Below are positions 1 to 10,449 of a DNA stretch of 64,000 nt, piece by piece. Position 1 is the stretch's first letter. Each line of letters begins with the position of its first letter. The stretch is taken from positions 15,898,764 to 15,962,763 of the forward strand of contig ML677334.1 of the NCBI GenBank assembly GCA_007922305.1, in the 5' to 3' direction. Made by a program: the position numbers and the translations under genes. Source of the DNA: Dermatemys mawii (taxonomy: Eukaryota; Chordata; Testudines; Dermatemydidae). A model generated the notes under the pieces. That model was not told the DNA's origin, made no database searches, and saw nothing but the letters and a program-made list of their open reading frames with translations.

Positions 1-85
1 TCATTGCCTTCATTTTGTTTGTTGTACAGAATCGATCATGCTGTTGCTATATAAGAAACAATAAATCATCATCATCAGTCAAATT
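1..85 (+). repeat. 3' tail of a tRNA-derived SINE
   Basis: The stretch with CTATATAAGAAA followed by AATAAATCATCATCATC has the look of the 3' end of the turtle Pol III SINE, whose tail is a short microsatellite after a TATATAAG-like motif. The tRNA-related head would lie left of the window edge. Recognition is by pattern from memory, not alignment. Confidence 0.45.
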
Positions 86-148
86 CTATACTACTTAGGG
101 CCTGAACTGAAGCCTATTGACGTCAATGGATATCATTTATGGGTAGTA

Positions 149-345
149 CGGCCTAATAGATAGGGCACTGGACTGGGAATCAGGAGACGTGGATTTTTAC
201 CTCAATTCTGCCACTGACCTGCTCTGTGACTTTGAGTAAGTCATTACACCTCAATTTCCCCTTCCACTTCATTGTCTGTTTCATTTATTTAGACAGTCTC
301 TGCTCGGAAGAGTTTACAATCTTTCACTTGAAGAATGTACATGTT
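149..345 (+). repeat. tRNA-derived SINE (turtle Pol III type), degenerate
   Basis: The tRNA-like head is visible as CCTAATAGATAGGGCACTGG (A-box region) followed by CAGGAGACGTGG and a decayed B box where GGTTCAAATCC would be expected. It continues into the body typical of this family (CTGTGACTTTGAGTAAGTCA, then CCTCAATTTCCCC). The end, around 288-330, resembles a second common turtle motif, ACAGTCTCTGC..GAAGAGTTTACAATCT. The promoter boxes are too decayed for transcription to be likely. Confidence 0.65.
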
Positions 346-1610
346 AATGGTGCTCCAATCTCAGCTGCAGTCTGTAGGTGCTTCTGGAATATGAATAATT
401 AATAATAGTGTCTTGCTATTGACTTCAACTGATGCTGGCTTAATCCCTAATTGAGTTAAATCTTTCAGAGATTTTTATTGCAGTTTTGCTTAAAAAAGAA
501 TTCCAGGTTTTGGTCCAAAAGCACTTATCACTTATTTAGTGATCACATTAATTATTGTAAGAGCAAGTGTTATTAGAGATAGAAGAAAACTTTTTGTCTA
601 AACTTTTCTTGACCAAAAATTGACTTTCAGATAAATGTAGTCTTCAGGAAAAGTTATTGACTTTTCTTGGAAAGAGAGAGAGAGTGCGTGTGAGTGTGTT
701 TATAAAACTGAATACCAATAAACCAAATAATTTTCAGTTTGGGGCCGAAAATCGAAATATTTCAGTGTGGAAATGTTGCCAGGCCTCATAAGAGTTGCAG
801 TTGGATTATTTTGTCATGGTTCTCTTCTATGCATCAGGCTCTCCAGCTGGACATAATCTCAAACAGTGCAACACGTCCATGGGAATTTCTATGTGAGATC
901 ATATAACGGGTGCAAATATAGCTCGTATCTATACTGCGTAAGTATCAACTAGACTTCTGCAGTTGGAGGGTTTGTTTCTATAGTTTGCATTACACGTGTC
1001 TTTCTACGGAAAGTTATCCCTTTTATTTATTTTTCTGTTTGTAGAAAATGTGACTATGGTGCTGTAGCTGTCTCACTGGTGTTACATTATTCCAAATTAA
1101 AATCAAAACAAATTTTCAAAAACATTCTCAGGAGCTGCAAATTCTCAACATTTTATTTTGGGGACATTTGGAAACGGTATTTTTGAAATGAAATATGCTC
1201 CCTGGATGGGCAGCTGCTATTGCAGCAGTGAAACTGACAATGTTCATTTCAGTCAGTAGCTCACAGGGCTCCCAGGTTCTGTGACCCAGAGCAGCCCTCC
1301 CTTCCTCCCCATACCCCAGGGACTCTAGGATTCCTAGCTGGCTATTGAGAGCATGTGGTGAGAAAAAAATTGCTTTGAATTTAGCACAGTTTGTTAGGTT
1401 AGGGATTAGTTATGTTTTATCTTTTTTTCTCTTGTAATCATTTCTGACTTCTATCCCTTATGGTTTGTATTAATCTATTTCTTTACAGTTAATACACTTG
1501 TTTTATTGTTTTATCTAAACCAGTGTCTTTGGAATTGAAGTGTTTGGAAAACTCCATTTTGGATAACAGGATTTGTGCATATCATTTTTATTAATAAAAT
1601 TATGGATTTT
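346..1610. other. unassigned AT-rich sequence
   Basis: No open frame, RNA gene or recognisable repeat was seen apart from a short (GA)n/(GT)n run at 673-699. Intron-like or intergenic. Confidence 0.5.
673..699. repeat. microsatellite (AG)n then (TG)n, imperfect
   Basis: Short AG dinucleotide run passing directly into interrupted TG repeats. Confidence 0.8.
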
Positions 1611-2765
1611 ATACTATAGAACATTAGGGTTGGAAGAGACCTCAGGGGGTCATCTTGTCCAACCCACATATCAAAGCAGCACCAACACCAACTAAATCAT
1701 CCCAGCCAGGGCTTTGTCAAGCCAGGCCTTAAAAAAGCTAGGGATGGAGATTCCACCACCTCCCTAGGTAACCCATTCCAGTCCTTCAGCACCCTCTCAG
1801 TGAAATAGTGTTTCCTATTATCCAACCTAGACTTCCCCTGCTGCAACTTGACACCATTGCTCTCTGTTCTCTTATCTGCCACCACTGAGAACAGCCAAGC
1901 TCTACCCTCTTTGGAATCCCCCTACAGGTAGTTGAAGGCTGTTATCAAATCCCCCCTCACTCTTTTTTCTCTTCTTCAGACTAAAGAAGCCCAGTTCCCT
2001 CAGCCTTTCGTTGTAAGTCACATGCCCCATCCCCCTGATCATTTTCGTTGCCCTCTGCTGGACTCTTTCCAATCTGTCCACATCCCTTCTATAGAGGTGA
2101 AACCAAAACTGGATGCAATACTCCAGATGTATCCTCACCAGTGCTGACTAGAGGGGAATAATCACGTCCCACGATCTGCTCGCAATGCTTCTACTAATAC
2201 AGCCCAACATGCTGTTGACCTTAATGACAACAAGGGCACGTTGCTGACTCATATCGAGCTTCTCATCCTGTGTAATCCCCAGTCCTTTTCTCCAGAACTG
2301 CTGCTTAGTCAGTTGGTTCCCAGCCTGTAGTGGTGCATGGGCTTCTTCCTTCCGAAGTGAAGGACTATGCACTTGTCCTTGTTGAATCTCATCACATTTC
2401 TTTTGGCCCAATACTCCAATTTGTCTAGGTCACTCTGGATCCTATCTCTACCCTCCAGCATATTTACCTCTCCCCTCAGTTTAGTGTCATCTGTAAACTT
2501 GCTGAGGGTTCAATCCATCCCATCATCCAAATCATTAATAAAGATGTTAAACAAAACCGGTCCCAGGACCGACCTCTGGCACACTTGGCTTGATATCGGC
2601 TGCCATCTCGACATCAAGCCGTTGATCACTACCCTTTGAGCCTCTCAATTTAGCCAGCTTTCTATCCACCTTATAGTCTATTCATCCAATTAATACTTTT
2701 TTAACTTGCTGGCACGAATACTGTGAGAGACCGTATCAAAAGCTTTGCTAAAGTCATAGCATATA
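1611..2765 (-). mobile_element. CR1 LINE, 3' half, antisense
   Basis: On the minus strand this holds the C-terminal part of CR1 ORF2 (reverse transcriptase) and the 3' end. Reading right to left: DFSKAFDTVS (palm motif A) near 2750; a GSVLGP-type motif, decayed but legible, with [11 protein letters not shown] near 2530-2580; FTDDTKL (catalytic motif C, YADD equivalent) near 2490; then FNKDKC near 2380. The 3' end at 1611-1670 carries the CR1 tail that reads, on the plus strand, GGTTGGAAGAGACCTCAGG. Stops and frameshifts break the frame throughout. The 5' half is missing, the usual result of incomplete target-primed reverse transcription. Confidence 0.9.
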
Positions 2766-3284
2766 TAAGTTTGTATAGTCCAGGAAGGGATTGGGCAATA
2801 TGAGAGACAGATTTTTCGGGGGAAATCTGGGACTGAGAATGTGCTGGGATCACCTGCAGTATCACTAAGCCTGGTAAAAGCCTACGTGTGTTTGGCAGGT
2901 TGAAAGTGCACATAGACATAACTGGGACTGATTCATGTGCTGATTGTGAGCAGTCCAGAAGTGGAGGCAACAAAGGAAAGAGCATCTCATGTTCGAAGGC
3001 AGGGGTGACACAGTTACTCGCTAGTCTAGATCGTACCCTAGGTATTTCATATGCTAACATTTTGATCCACAAATCAGCTAAAAACCTGACCAAAGATGTA
3101 AGTTTTGCCCTGTGCAGTGAAGCTCACCAAAACGTGTCAGTAGGAATACATTCAGAAACACTCTGAAAATGCTCTCCCATTAGCTGTAGAATTCCAGAAT
3201 CTGACAGCAAAAATAGCCTATTAGTTCATAACTTCTTTGATAGAACATAAAGTAAGAAGGGAATGCCTCAGATCACTTGGACCC
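2766..3284. other. possible decayed LTR or other repeat, unassigned
   Basis: The segment around 2880-3100 is richer in G and C than its surroundings and includes phrases (GTGAGCAGTCCAGAAGTGG, GGCAGGGGTGACACAG) that feel like a turtle interspersed repeat, but I cannot name it or find its ends. Overlapping short open frames on both strands show no domain. Confidence 0.3.
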
Positions 3285-3395
3285 ATAAGGCCCTGATTCT
3301 AAATATGTGCTTAAACACAATTGAACTTTATGGAGCATGTGCTTAACTTTAAGTACACACTTAAGTGCTCTGCTGAATTGGAGCCTTGATGATAG
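3285..3395. repeat. short interspersed repeat of the GCTTAACTTTAAG type
   Basis: The phrases GGCCCTGATTCTAAATATG, GTGCTTAACTTTAAG and CTTAAGTGCTCTGCTGAAT match an old repeat common in turtles and crocodilians, as remembered. Class unknown; boundaries approximate. Confidence 0.4.
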
Positions 3396-4355
3396 TAATT
3401 AATACCTTTGATATGCAGTTCATGCATAAAGCAAGGGTATTGCTTCTATACTTCCTCCACCATAGCTTTTAGTACAATTTGGTACAGTTTTTCTTCTTTT
3501 TTTCTATTCATGAGCTAAAAGTTGTTTTTGAGATATATACAGAGCAGTGAAATGGTTAAAAAGAGACACAAAATATAAAAATGCAAATATCAGATGCTTT
3601 GTTGTACCTTTCTTAGACATAAGAGCACATAGAAACAGATTTGCTCGTACAAATACACAACATTATTTATTGGAATGAAAATGAAAATATATTATTTGCT
3701 TCAGAAGACAGCTGTAGGGAAGCACTTGAGCATTACGGTATATACTCAAGACAAGCTTATATAAGGAAAAGAAGCAGCTCTCCAATAATGCATCTGACAA
3801 AACCTACTGAAGGAATATAAAGTATGAGTTCCTTGAAGCCTGTAATTTACACAACTTCTAACAAATTACATAAGTACCTTTAGATTAATCTACTGCAGTT
3901 TACAACCGAATGCTTTAAAAGGTACCAAAATGCTCAGCATTTCAAAACTGTTTAATGTCAAAACAGTGACAAATCTATGCAGACTTTCCCCATGGAATAG
4001 CACAAGTATTTGTAAATATTTTGCTTTTGAGAACAACACAAGTCATCTTTGTGAATATTTAACATCAGACACAGAGGCAAATGCATTCCAAGATATACCT
4101 CTGCTTACTTTAGTGGAGTTACACCAAGGATGAGTTTGGCCTAGTGTCTAGGCTAGTATTGTTGCAGAATTGCACTCTTAAACGTGGGAAAAGTAGGGGT
4201 GCTCATGATGAATTTTTTGTTGTAGTCAAGTTCAGTTTTGCAGTTTAACACCAATTTTCTGAATCAAATTTTTGGTCCCATCTAACAGAAAAAAATGAAA
4301 GGTTCTGGTCTTCTGAGCCTTCTCACTCCATCTAGCAGACACAAGATCATTGTTA
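3396..4355. other. unassigned AT-rich sequence
   Basis: Nothing recognised. One 67-codon open frame at 3930-4133 has no domain and is not supported as a gene. Confidence 0.5.
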
Positions 4356-4363
4356 CCTTAGGG
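4356..4363. repeat. left target-site duplication CCTTAGGG
   Basis: Identical to 4999-5006 on the far side of the hAT element. Confidence 0.92.
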
Positions 4364-4998
4364 CAGACATGGGCAAACTACGGCCCGCAGGCCACATGTG
4401 GCCCACCGGCCATTTTCATCCGGCCCGCAAGCTTGGGGTGGGGCCACTGGCCCCACCCTCTCAGCCCCGGGCCAAGCACGGCAAGCCGCATGGCCCCGTG
4501 CTCCCGTCCAGGGAGCCAGGCCCAGTGCGAAAAGCCCCATGGCTCCGCGGTCAGAGCCGGGGGCTGGGCCAAGCTGGGCTCCCGGGGTGCCGGGCGGAGC
4601 ACGGCAAGATGCGGGGCCGGGCGGAGCACTGCAAGCTGTGGGGCCCCATGCCTGGCTGAGCAGGTAAGCCAGTTTGGTGGGGAGGGGGATCTTAGGTGGT
4701 GGGTGCTGGCGGTGGTGGTTAGGGTGTGGGGGGGTCTAGGGTGGGGGCAGTCAGGGAACAGATAGCAGGGGGCTAGATAGGGGGTGGGGTTCTGGGGGCA
4801 ATTAGTGTGGGGTGGGTCTCTGGGAGGCGATCAGGGGACAAGGAAGGGGGGTTTGGACAGGTTGGGGTTCTGAGGGGAGTAATCAGGGGGCCAGAAGTGG
4901 GTTGGGGTCGGATAGGGGGTGGTGCCTTCCCTACCCGGCCCTCTGCACAATTTTGAAGCCCCATGTGGCCCTCGGGCCAAAGAATTTGCCCACCCCTG
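4364..4998. mobile_element. non-autonomous hAT DNA transposon, complete
   Basis: The element begins CAGACATGGGCAAACTACGG and ends with the inverted counterpart: the minus strand at 4998 reads CAGGGGTGGGCAAATTCTTT. It is flanked by a perfect 8-bp direct repeat, CCTTAGGG, at 4356-4363 and 4999-5006, the target duplication length of hAT transposases. Length is 635 bp, with no transposase reading frame. The interior is very GC-rich and full of GGGG and GGGTT tracts, standing out from an AT-rich background. This composition explains several overlapping open frames on both strands, which are not genes. Mobilisation would have needed a transposase supplied in trans. Confidence 0.92.
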
Positions 4999-5006
4999 CC
5001 TTAGGG
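4999..5006. repeat. right target-site duplication CCTTAGGG
   Basis: Identical to 4356-4363; the 8-bp length fits hAT integration. Confidence 0.92.
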
Positions 5007-8000
5007 TATCATTCAACCATCTTGACTCTTAACTTGTTCTTTTCAAGGCCCTTGCTTCCTGGTGAGCTAGGATGCAATCTTGTAGCTCCATAACATTCAG
5101 AGGTCTTTCTAGGACAGTACCATCCAGCAGTCAGTAGTTCTGCCTTTAGATTTAATAAACTTAAAAGAATAATGGTAATGGAAAGTCCTGTGAAACCAGA
5201 GGCCATAATTGTTCTGTGAAATGTACAGCTGTGTTCACTCATCCGTACACATTTAGTAGGCTTGTTTCTTTTTCTTTTAAGACACAAGATATGGGCTACC
5301 TTTTTCACTGAGATGTATATGATGTTCTTATGAAAATTAGGCTGAAAGTTATGAATACGTGATGGCATTCAGGTTGTCTAGTTGAAAGGTGCTTGAGTGT
5401 AACAAATTCACATTCTGGTTGGGATTGATCCTGATATAGTATACAATTAAAATTGGTGATGAAATTGGCTCAGATGAGTTGGACATTTGGATAGTTCAAC
5501 AACATGAAGAAAAGGATAACTTCAGTGCTATAACACTTCCAGAAAACATCTATGACATATGCTGAGAGGCTTATTTTTATCTTTTTGTTAAGTATACGTA
5601 TAGGTTTTCAGAGAGCATGGCTCTGTTAGAGAGTCATCAAAATCTTCTTATATTGTTCAGAATAAGAATCTATTTTCATTGTGTAATCTTCCTTCTTATG
5701 TCATGTTCCAGTATAATCTTTAAGTGCATGTCAGTGTGTCTTTATTCAAGAGTTTATGATTTTAGACATTGCAGGTTTGGCTTTTGCAAGTGATATTAAA
5801 TATGCCAGGATTCATGATCCAGAGGACAGCGTCTACTTTTTCTGCGTATTTTTTTTTTTAATTTGAAGCATTTCCATACTTGTACAGGAGTTACTTCTAC
5901 TGGAAGTTTCTGAAATGTTTTGCCAACCTGCTTTTCAAACAAATCACCTGCTTAACCACTTGTGCCCTGTGTTAGCCCTTTGTGAATGAGGCCTGCTTTC
6001 TTCACAATTAAGTTTATTATATTGAGTTCTGACTTTTTTGGCATTTCAGTAGCCAGGGACTTCCATGCTGGAATTACACTTAGGATCTCTTGCATACTAT
6101 TCTGAGCTTCCTGCAAGCTCACACTACTACTAACTGCCCCAGCCTTTTCTTTAAGGAGCTGGTCTCTCTTTCTGCTCTTATGTAATATTTAGCAGAATAT
6201 CTGTTAACAAAAGTACAAGAAATGCAAGTGAAAAATACTCCTGGATTTATGGTCAGTGGTCCAGATGCTTCTTGGGAGGAGCGGCAAGAGGGACGTCTTC
6301 CTTCATCGTCAAGTATAAGATAATATAGACAAAGGAGTGTATGATACTAAAGTAACTTGTCAATCTAGTAAAAGGATAAGGGAGGGGTTTTAAAGATCTT
6401 ACTTTAATTAAAGTAAGGAAACATATGTGGGATAGATTTTTTTTTTAACCGCATAGCTTTATGATTTTTGAGCTAGTGACCACAGTAGTGATCCCCCTAT
6501 AGGCCTTGACTGGGTACTCATACTGACTCTCAAGTATTTCGGAGGCAAGACAATGGAACTAGACTTTCCTACTTCTGGTGATTGCTGCGTGTGTGTGTGT
6601 GCAAACACTCTCTCAGCGTGGTCCCAACCTCAGCCCCCTGTCCACGTCTCCCAACCTTCTCGAGCCACGGCCTGGTGCTGGCCCAAGCTCAGAGGAGAGG
6701 GGGCATGGATAAGGGTAAGGGGGGGTCAAATAAAAAAGTTTTGAGACCACTGGATTTCCTAACCCCCACTGTAAAAAGTGTTCCAGCTCCACTGACACAT
6801 GCACAAACACATTTGTGCAAACGTTCATATAGGGGAAGTTTGTACTGCTTGCAGGAGGGGCAGAGAATTGGGGGGTTTATTGGCCACTGGTAGATTCATC
6901 AGAGATCTCATGAATAGCTGCTGTGCCTAGGGCATGCATATCTAGATGCATATCTGGGGCGTATAGCTGACTGACTCCACTAAGAAAACCTGCAGCTTTA
7001 CCGATTCCCTCAAGGATTCAGCCATGTTATTTGGGGCCCCCAGTGCTGTAAGTAGGGACCTAGAAATCCCCCTCTGATGCACAATCACATGGGACCATTT
7101 CCCTTACAAGTGACAGCTGCTCTTTGACCCAAGCAGTATATTCCTGCCTCATTGCTTTTCTTTCCTGAGGGAAGTCTTGGCTGCAGGACACCAACCCTCC
7201 CTTTCATATTTGAGTTATTCTGGGGGAGAAAATGCTGTGCCCTGCTTGCAATTCCTTGAAGTACTGAGTCTCTCTCATGCTTCACTTATTGGGCTAGAAG
7301 GAAGAAACCATTCTTCTTTGCTCAGAAGGTATTTTTCTATAATATTTCTAATGTAAAAGTATAAATGAATTAACTTTTCCTCTCCTGCAAGTTATCTTAC
7401 ATGCACTATGGATTGTTGCCATTTACCCAGACTCTGTGTTATTTCATTATCTGAAACAGCAAAACTGAAGGACTGGTTGTTGGTATTTTTTTTCTCTTAA
7501 CTAAATGTGTATTTTCTAGAATCAACTTCCCAAACATATTAGTGGTATTTTTATGATACTGCTTACCACTTTAAACACACTCCAGTTGCTCTGCAGTCTC
7601 TGAGAGCATCCAATTAAATTAAGTTGGCATCATGAAATATGTTGTGCTCATGCTAAAGGAAATACTCTCACAACTTGCAGAGAAGTCTTAATGTCAATGA
7701 TCACTTTTATTTACATTTTATCCTAATTATAAAACATTTACTTTTTTAAAAAAGATCTTACATAATATTCAAGGTGTCTCTTTCTTTTACATTTAAAATC
7801 AAAAGTTTCTTGATAATTCATTCTGCAAAATATAGCATGCAAAAATATAAATTGATTCTACTTATTTCTCTTCAGAATATTTTCAGTACCTGTTTATTTA
7901 AAGAGAGGAAGTTTTCTCTCTCTTTAATGAAACAGTTGACCTTTTTCGTTATTGAATCATACTCTTCCCTCAGTTATGTGTTTTAACTATTCTTTTTGGC

Positions 8001-8069
8001 TCAACTTCTACTTTTTCATGGTAGTAATCCCTTATTTTTATTATTAGACAGTTCCTAGGAACCTTGATC
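5007..8069. other. unassigned sequence, mostly AT-rich
   Basis: No supported gene. A short GT run lies at 6587-6602. The segment 6600-6730 is somewhat GC-richer and contains overlapping frames on both strands with no domain. 5588-5625 may be a decayed end of the Penelope-like family seen elsewhere, but too weak to call. Confidence 0.45.
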
Positions 8070-8165
8070 ACAGATCAAGGACCTATTGTGTTGGAAGCGT
8101 ACAGAAAAGTAACAAAGAATACAGTCCTTGCTTTACAGTGCTTACAATCTAGGATGCAAGGGGTG
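8070..8165. repeat. short repeat fragment (SINE-body type)
   Basis: ATCAAGGACCTATTGTGTTG, GTACAGAAAAGTAAC and CAGTCCTTGC..CTTACAATCTA resemble a sequence that recurs in turtle SINE bodies; the CTTACAATCT end also appears near 312-325 in this window. Boundaries approximate. Confidence 0.4.
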
Positions 8166-8282
8166 GATGATACTGAGGTGGGAATGGATGGGAATATGAG
8201 AACAATAAAACAAACAGTTCAGTAGAAAAGTAGATGACTTTGTTTGCTATTTGACTAACTAATAATGACTTTTAAATATGCA

Positions 8283-9390
8283 TTGTTCTATCTATTAATC
8301 TTTGGTCCAAAAGGATTTGATATTTTCATTAACAACCTGGATAATGGAGTGGAGAGTATGCTTATAAAATCTGCAGATGACAGCAAGGTGGGAGAGGTTG
8401 CTAGCACTTTGGATGACACAATTAGAACTCAACATGACCTTGACAAATTGGAGACTTGGTCTGAATTCACCAAGATGAAATTTAATAAAGAAAAGTGCAA
8501 AATATTTCACTTGAGAAGGAAAAAAATAAAATGCACAAGTACAAAATGGGGAATAACTGGTTAGGTTGCAATACTGATAAAGCTCTGAGGGTTATAATGA
8601 GTCAAAAATTGAATGAGGAGGATTGCAAGTGCAGGGTTGGCATTAGTGGGTGGCAAGCAGGGTAACTGTCTGGGGCCCCACAAAGCTAAAGTTACATGCT
8701 TCAGCCCCAGGTGGTGGGGCTTTGGCTTCAGACAAGACTCAAAAGTGAAAAACAAGCTCAAGTATCACTCTGAATGTGTTGCAGCTGCACAATGTGTTGC
8801 AGCTGAAAAAAAAATGATTTCATTCTCGGGTGTATAAACAGGAACACTGTATGTAAGACGTAGGAAATATTTGTCTAGGTTTACTCAGCACTGGTGAGAC
8901 CTCAGCTGGAGTAGTGTGTCCAGTTCTGGATGCCACATTTCAGGAAAGATGTGGACAAATTGGAGAGAGTCCAGAGGAGAACAACAAAAAATATGAATGA
9001 TTTAGAAAACCTGACCTCTGAGGATAGGTTAAGAAAGTGGGCATATTTTATCTTGAGGAAAAGAAGTCTGATAAGTCATTTTATAGGTTAAAGGCTGTTA
9101 TAAAGATGATGGTGATCAATTGTTCTCCATGTCCATGTTCTCCATGTCTCTAAGGTAGGCCAAGAAATTATGGGCTTAATCTGCAACAAAAGAGGTTTAG
9201 CTCTAAGGGTAGTTAAACTTTGGAAAAGGCTTCCAAGAGAGTTTGTGGAATCCCCATCACTGGAGGTGTTAGAAAACAGGTTAGATAAATACCTTTCAGG
9301 GGTGGCCTGTCTTGCCCCTGCTTCATCACAGGAGGCTGGACTTGATGACTTCTCAAGGTCCTTTCCAGCCTTATATTTGTATGATTTTAT
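8283..9390 (+). mobile_element. CR1 LINE, 3' part, sense, interrupted by an insertion
   Basis: Sense CR1 beginning inside the reverse transcriptase. Visible motifs are FDIFINNLDNG at about 8315-8350, SADDSK (motif C, with the DD pair kept) at about 8370, and MKFNKEKC at about 8475-8500. After an interruption at about 8632-8780 it resumes with a decayed CR1 C-terminus (TTAGTACTG-like text, GTCCAGTTCTGGATGCCACA) and ends in the CR1 3' UTR, GGACTTGATGACTTCTCAAG and TTTCCAGCC. Several stops and shifts; not functional. The 5' part is absent. Confidence 0.88.
8632..8780. repeat. insertion in CR1, inverted relative of 10160-10310
   Basis: This block (CAGGGTTGGCATTAG, GGTGGCAAGCAGGG, CAGCCCCAGGTGGTGGGG, AAAACAAGCTCAAGTATCAC) is the reverse complement of sequence inside the hAT-like element at 9972-10441, with few differences. 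It disrupts the CR1 frame. A 15-bp phrase AATGTGTTGCAGCTG occurs twice just after it (about 8773 and 8791), possibly an insertion scar. Confidence 0.8.
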
Positions 9391-9971
9391 CATCTGTTAT
9401 GTTTATTTAATATACATATTCCATCTCAGACTGGAATTATACTTTATTCATTGAGGGCAGTATTCAGCGGAGAAGTACCTTTCTCTACCTTTCTGAGCTA
9501 TACAAATCTCAGGTAGTAATGGATACTGGATCCTCAAGAGAATACCTTATTCAGCAGAAAGGTCAGATTACTTTGTAGTCCTTCTAAAAGCCTGGGTTAT
9601 TATACAGCTCAAAGATGCAGATCCTGAGAGGTGGGGGATTAACAGAACTCTGTAATCCACAACACTTGAGTCCTTTTACCATTAAATATAAATTCTCCTT
9701 GTGATGGAGCAAATGAGAGTTAAGTTCATCTACATCTACTAATATACAGTATATAGAGAGAGTGAGTATGTGTGTGCGTGTGAACAAACATGCCTTATTA
9801 GAACAGCTTTCATCCTAACAACTCAGAGTTGTATTAAATTTAAGGAACTAGTGTTCATCACAATTTGATCCTAATCCATTAAAGAAAAACACTTATTTTA
9901 GTGTGTGGGAGCATTACACTTGCGTCCAGTGTAATGATCAGGTTTAAGATGGTCAGGTTAATGGTGTAAGG
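9391..9971. other. unassigned sequence
   Basis: Nothing recognised except a short GTGTGTG-type run around 9766-9782. Confidence 0.5.
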
Positions 9972-10441
9972 CTGCGATTCTCAACCTTTTCAGACTACTG
10001 TACCCCTTTTAATAGTCTAATTTGCCTTGCATACCCCAAGTTTCACCTCACTTAAAAATACAGAACTGTTACAGTGCACTATTACTGAAAAAATGCTGGC
10101 TTTCTCGATTTTATTTTATAATTATTTAGTAAAAATAACTGGAATATAAATATTGTACTTGCATTTCAGAGTGATACTTGAGCTTGTTTTTCACTTTTAA
10201 ATCTTGTCTGAAGCCAAAGCCCCACCACCTGGGGCTGAAGCATGTAACTTTAGCTTTGTGGGGCCTGAGGCAGTTGCCCTGCTTGCCGCTCCCTAATGCC
10301 AACCCTCCTAAATCCATCCTGTGACTACACTTTGGGCTGCAACCCCCAGATTGAGAAACACTCATCTAGATGAGTTGAGTACCCCTTGGAAGAACTCTGA
10401 GTACCCCCAGGGGTACACGTACTCTTTGGTGCGTACCACTG
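9972..10441. mobile_element. hAT-like non-autonomous element
   Basis: The left end CTGCGATTCTCAACCTTTT and right end ...CGTACCACTG are decayed forms of an inverted terminal repeat of the CAGTGGTTCTCAACC type. The near-terminal parts carry TACCCCTTTTAATAGTCT on the left and GAGTACCCCTTGGAAGAACT, then GTACCCCCAGGGGTACACG, on the right, as in a family abundant in turtles. Flanking 8-mers are GTGTAAGG (9964-9971) and ATGTAACG (10442-10449), which match at 6 of 8 positions, so a worn 8-bp target duplication is plausible. The middle (about 10160-10310) is a GC-richer block that also occurs alone and inverted at 8632-8780. Confidence 0.75.
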
Positions 10442-10449
10442 ATGTAACG

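Noticed and set aside
2701..3093. 130-codon minus-strand open frame
   Set aside because: Its end overlaps CR1 RT in the wrong frame (the FSKAFDTVS motif is in another frame); the rest is unassigned repeat-like DNA.
4295..4765. 156-codon plus-strand open frame and four overlapping frames on both strands
   Set aside because: They lie mostly inside the GC-rich non-autonomous hAT element; stop-poor composition explains them, and the frames have no domain.
5588..5625. Possible decayed Penelope-like terminus (GTTTTCAGAGAGCATGGC, CTGTTAGAGAGTC)
   Set aside because: Too short and diverged to separate from chance.
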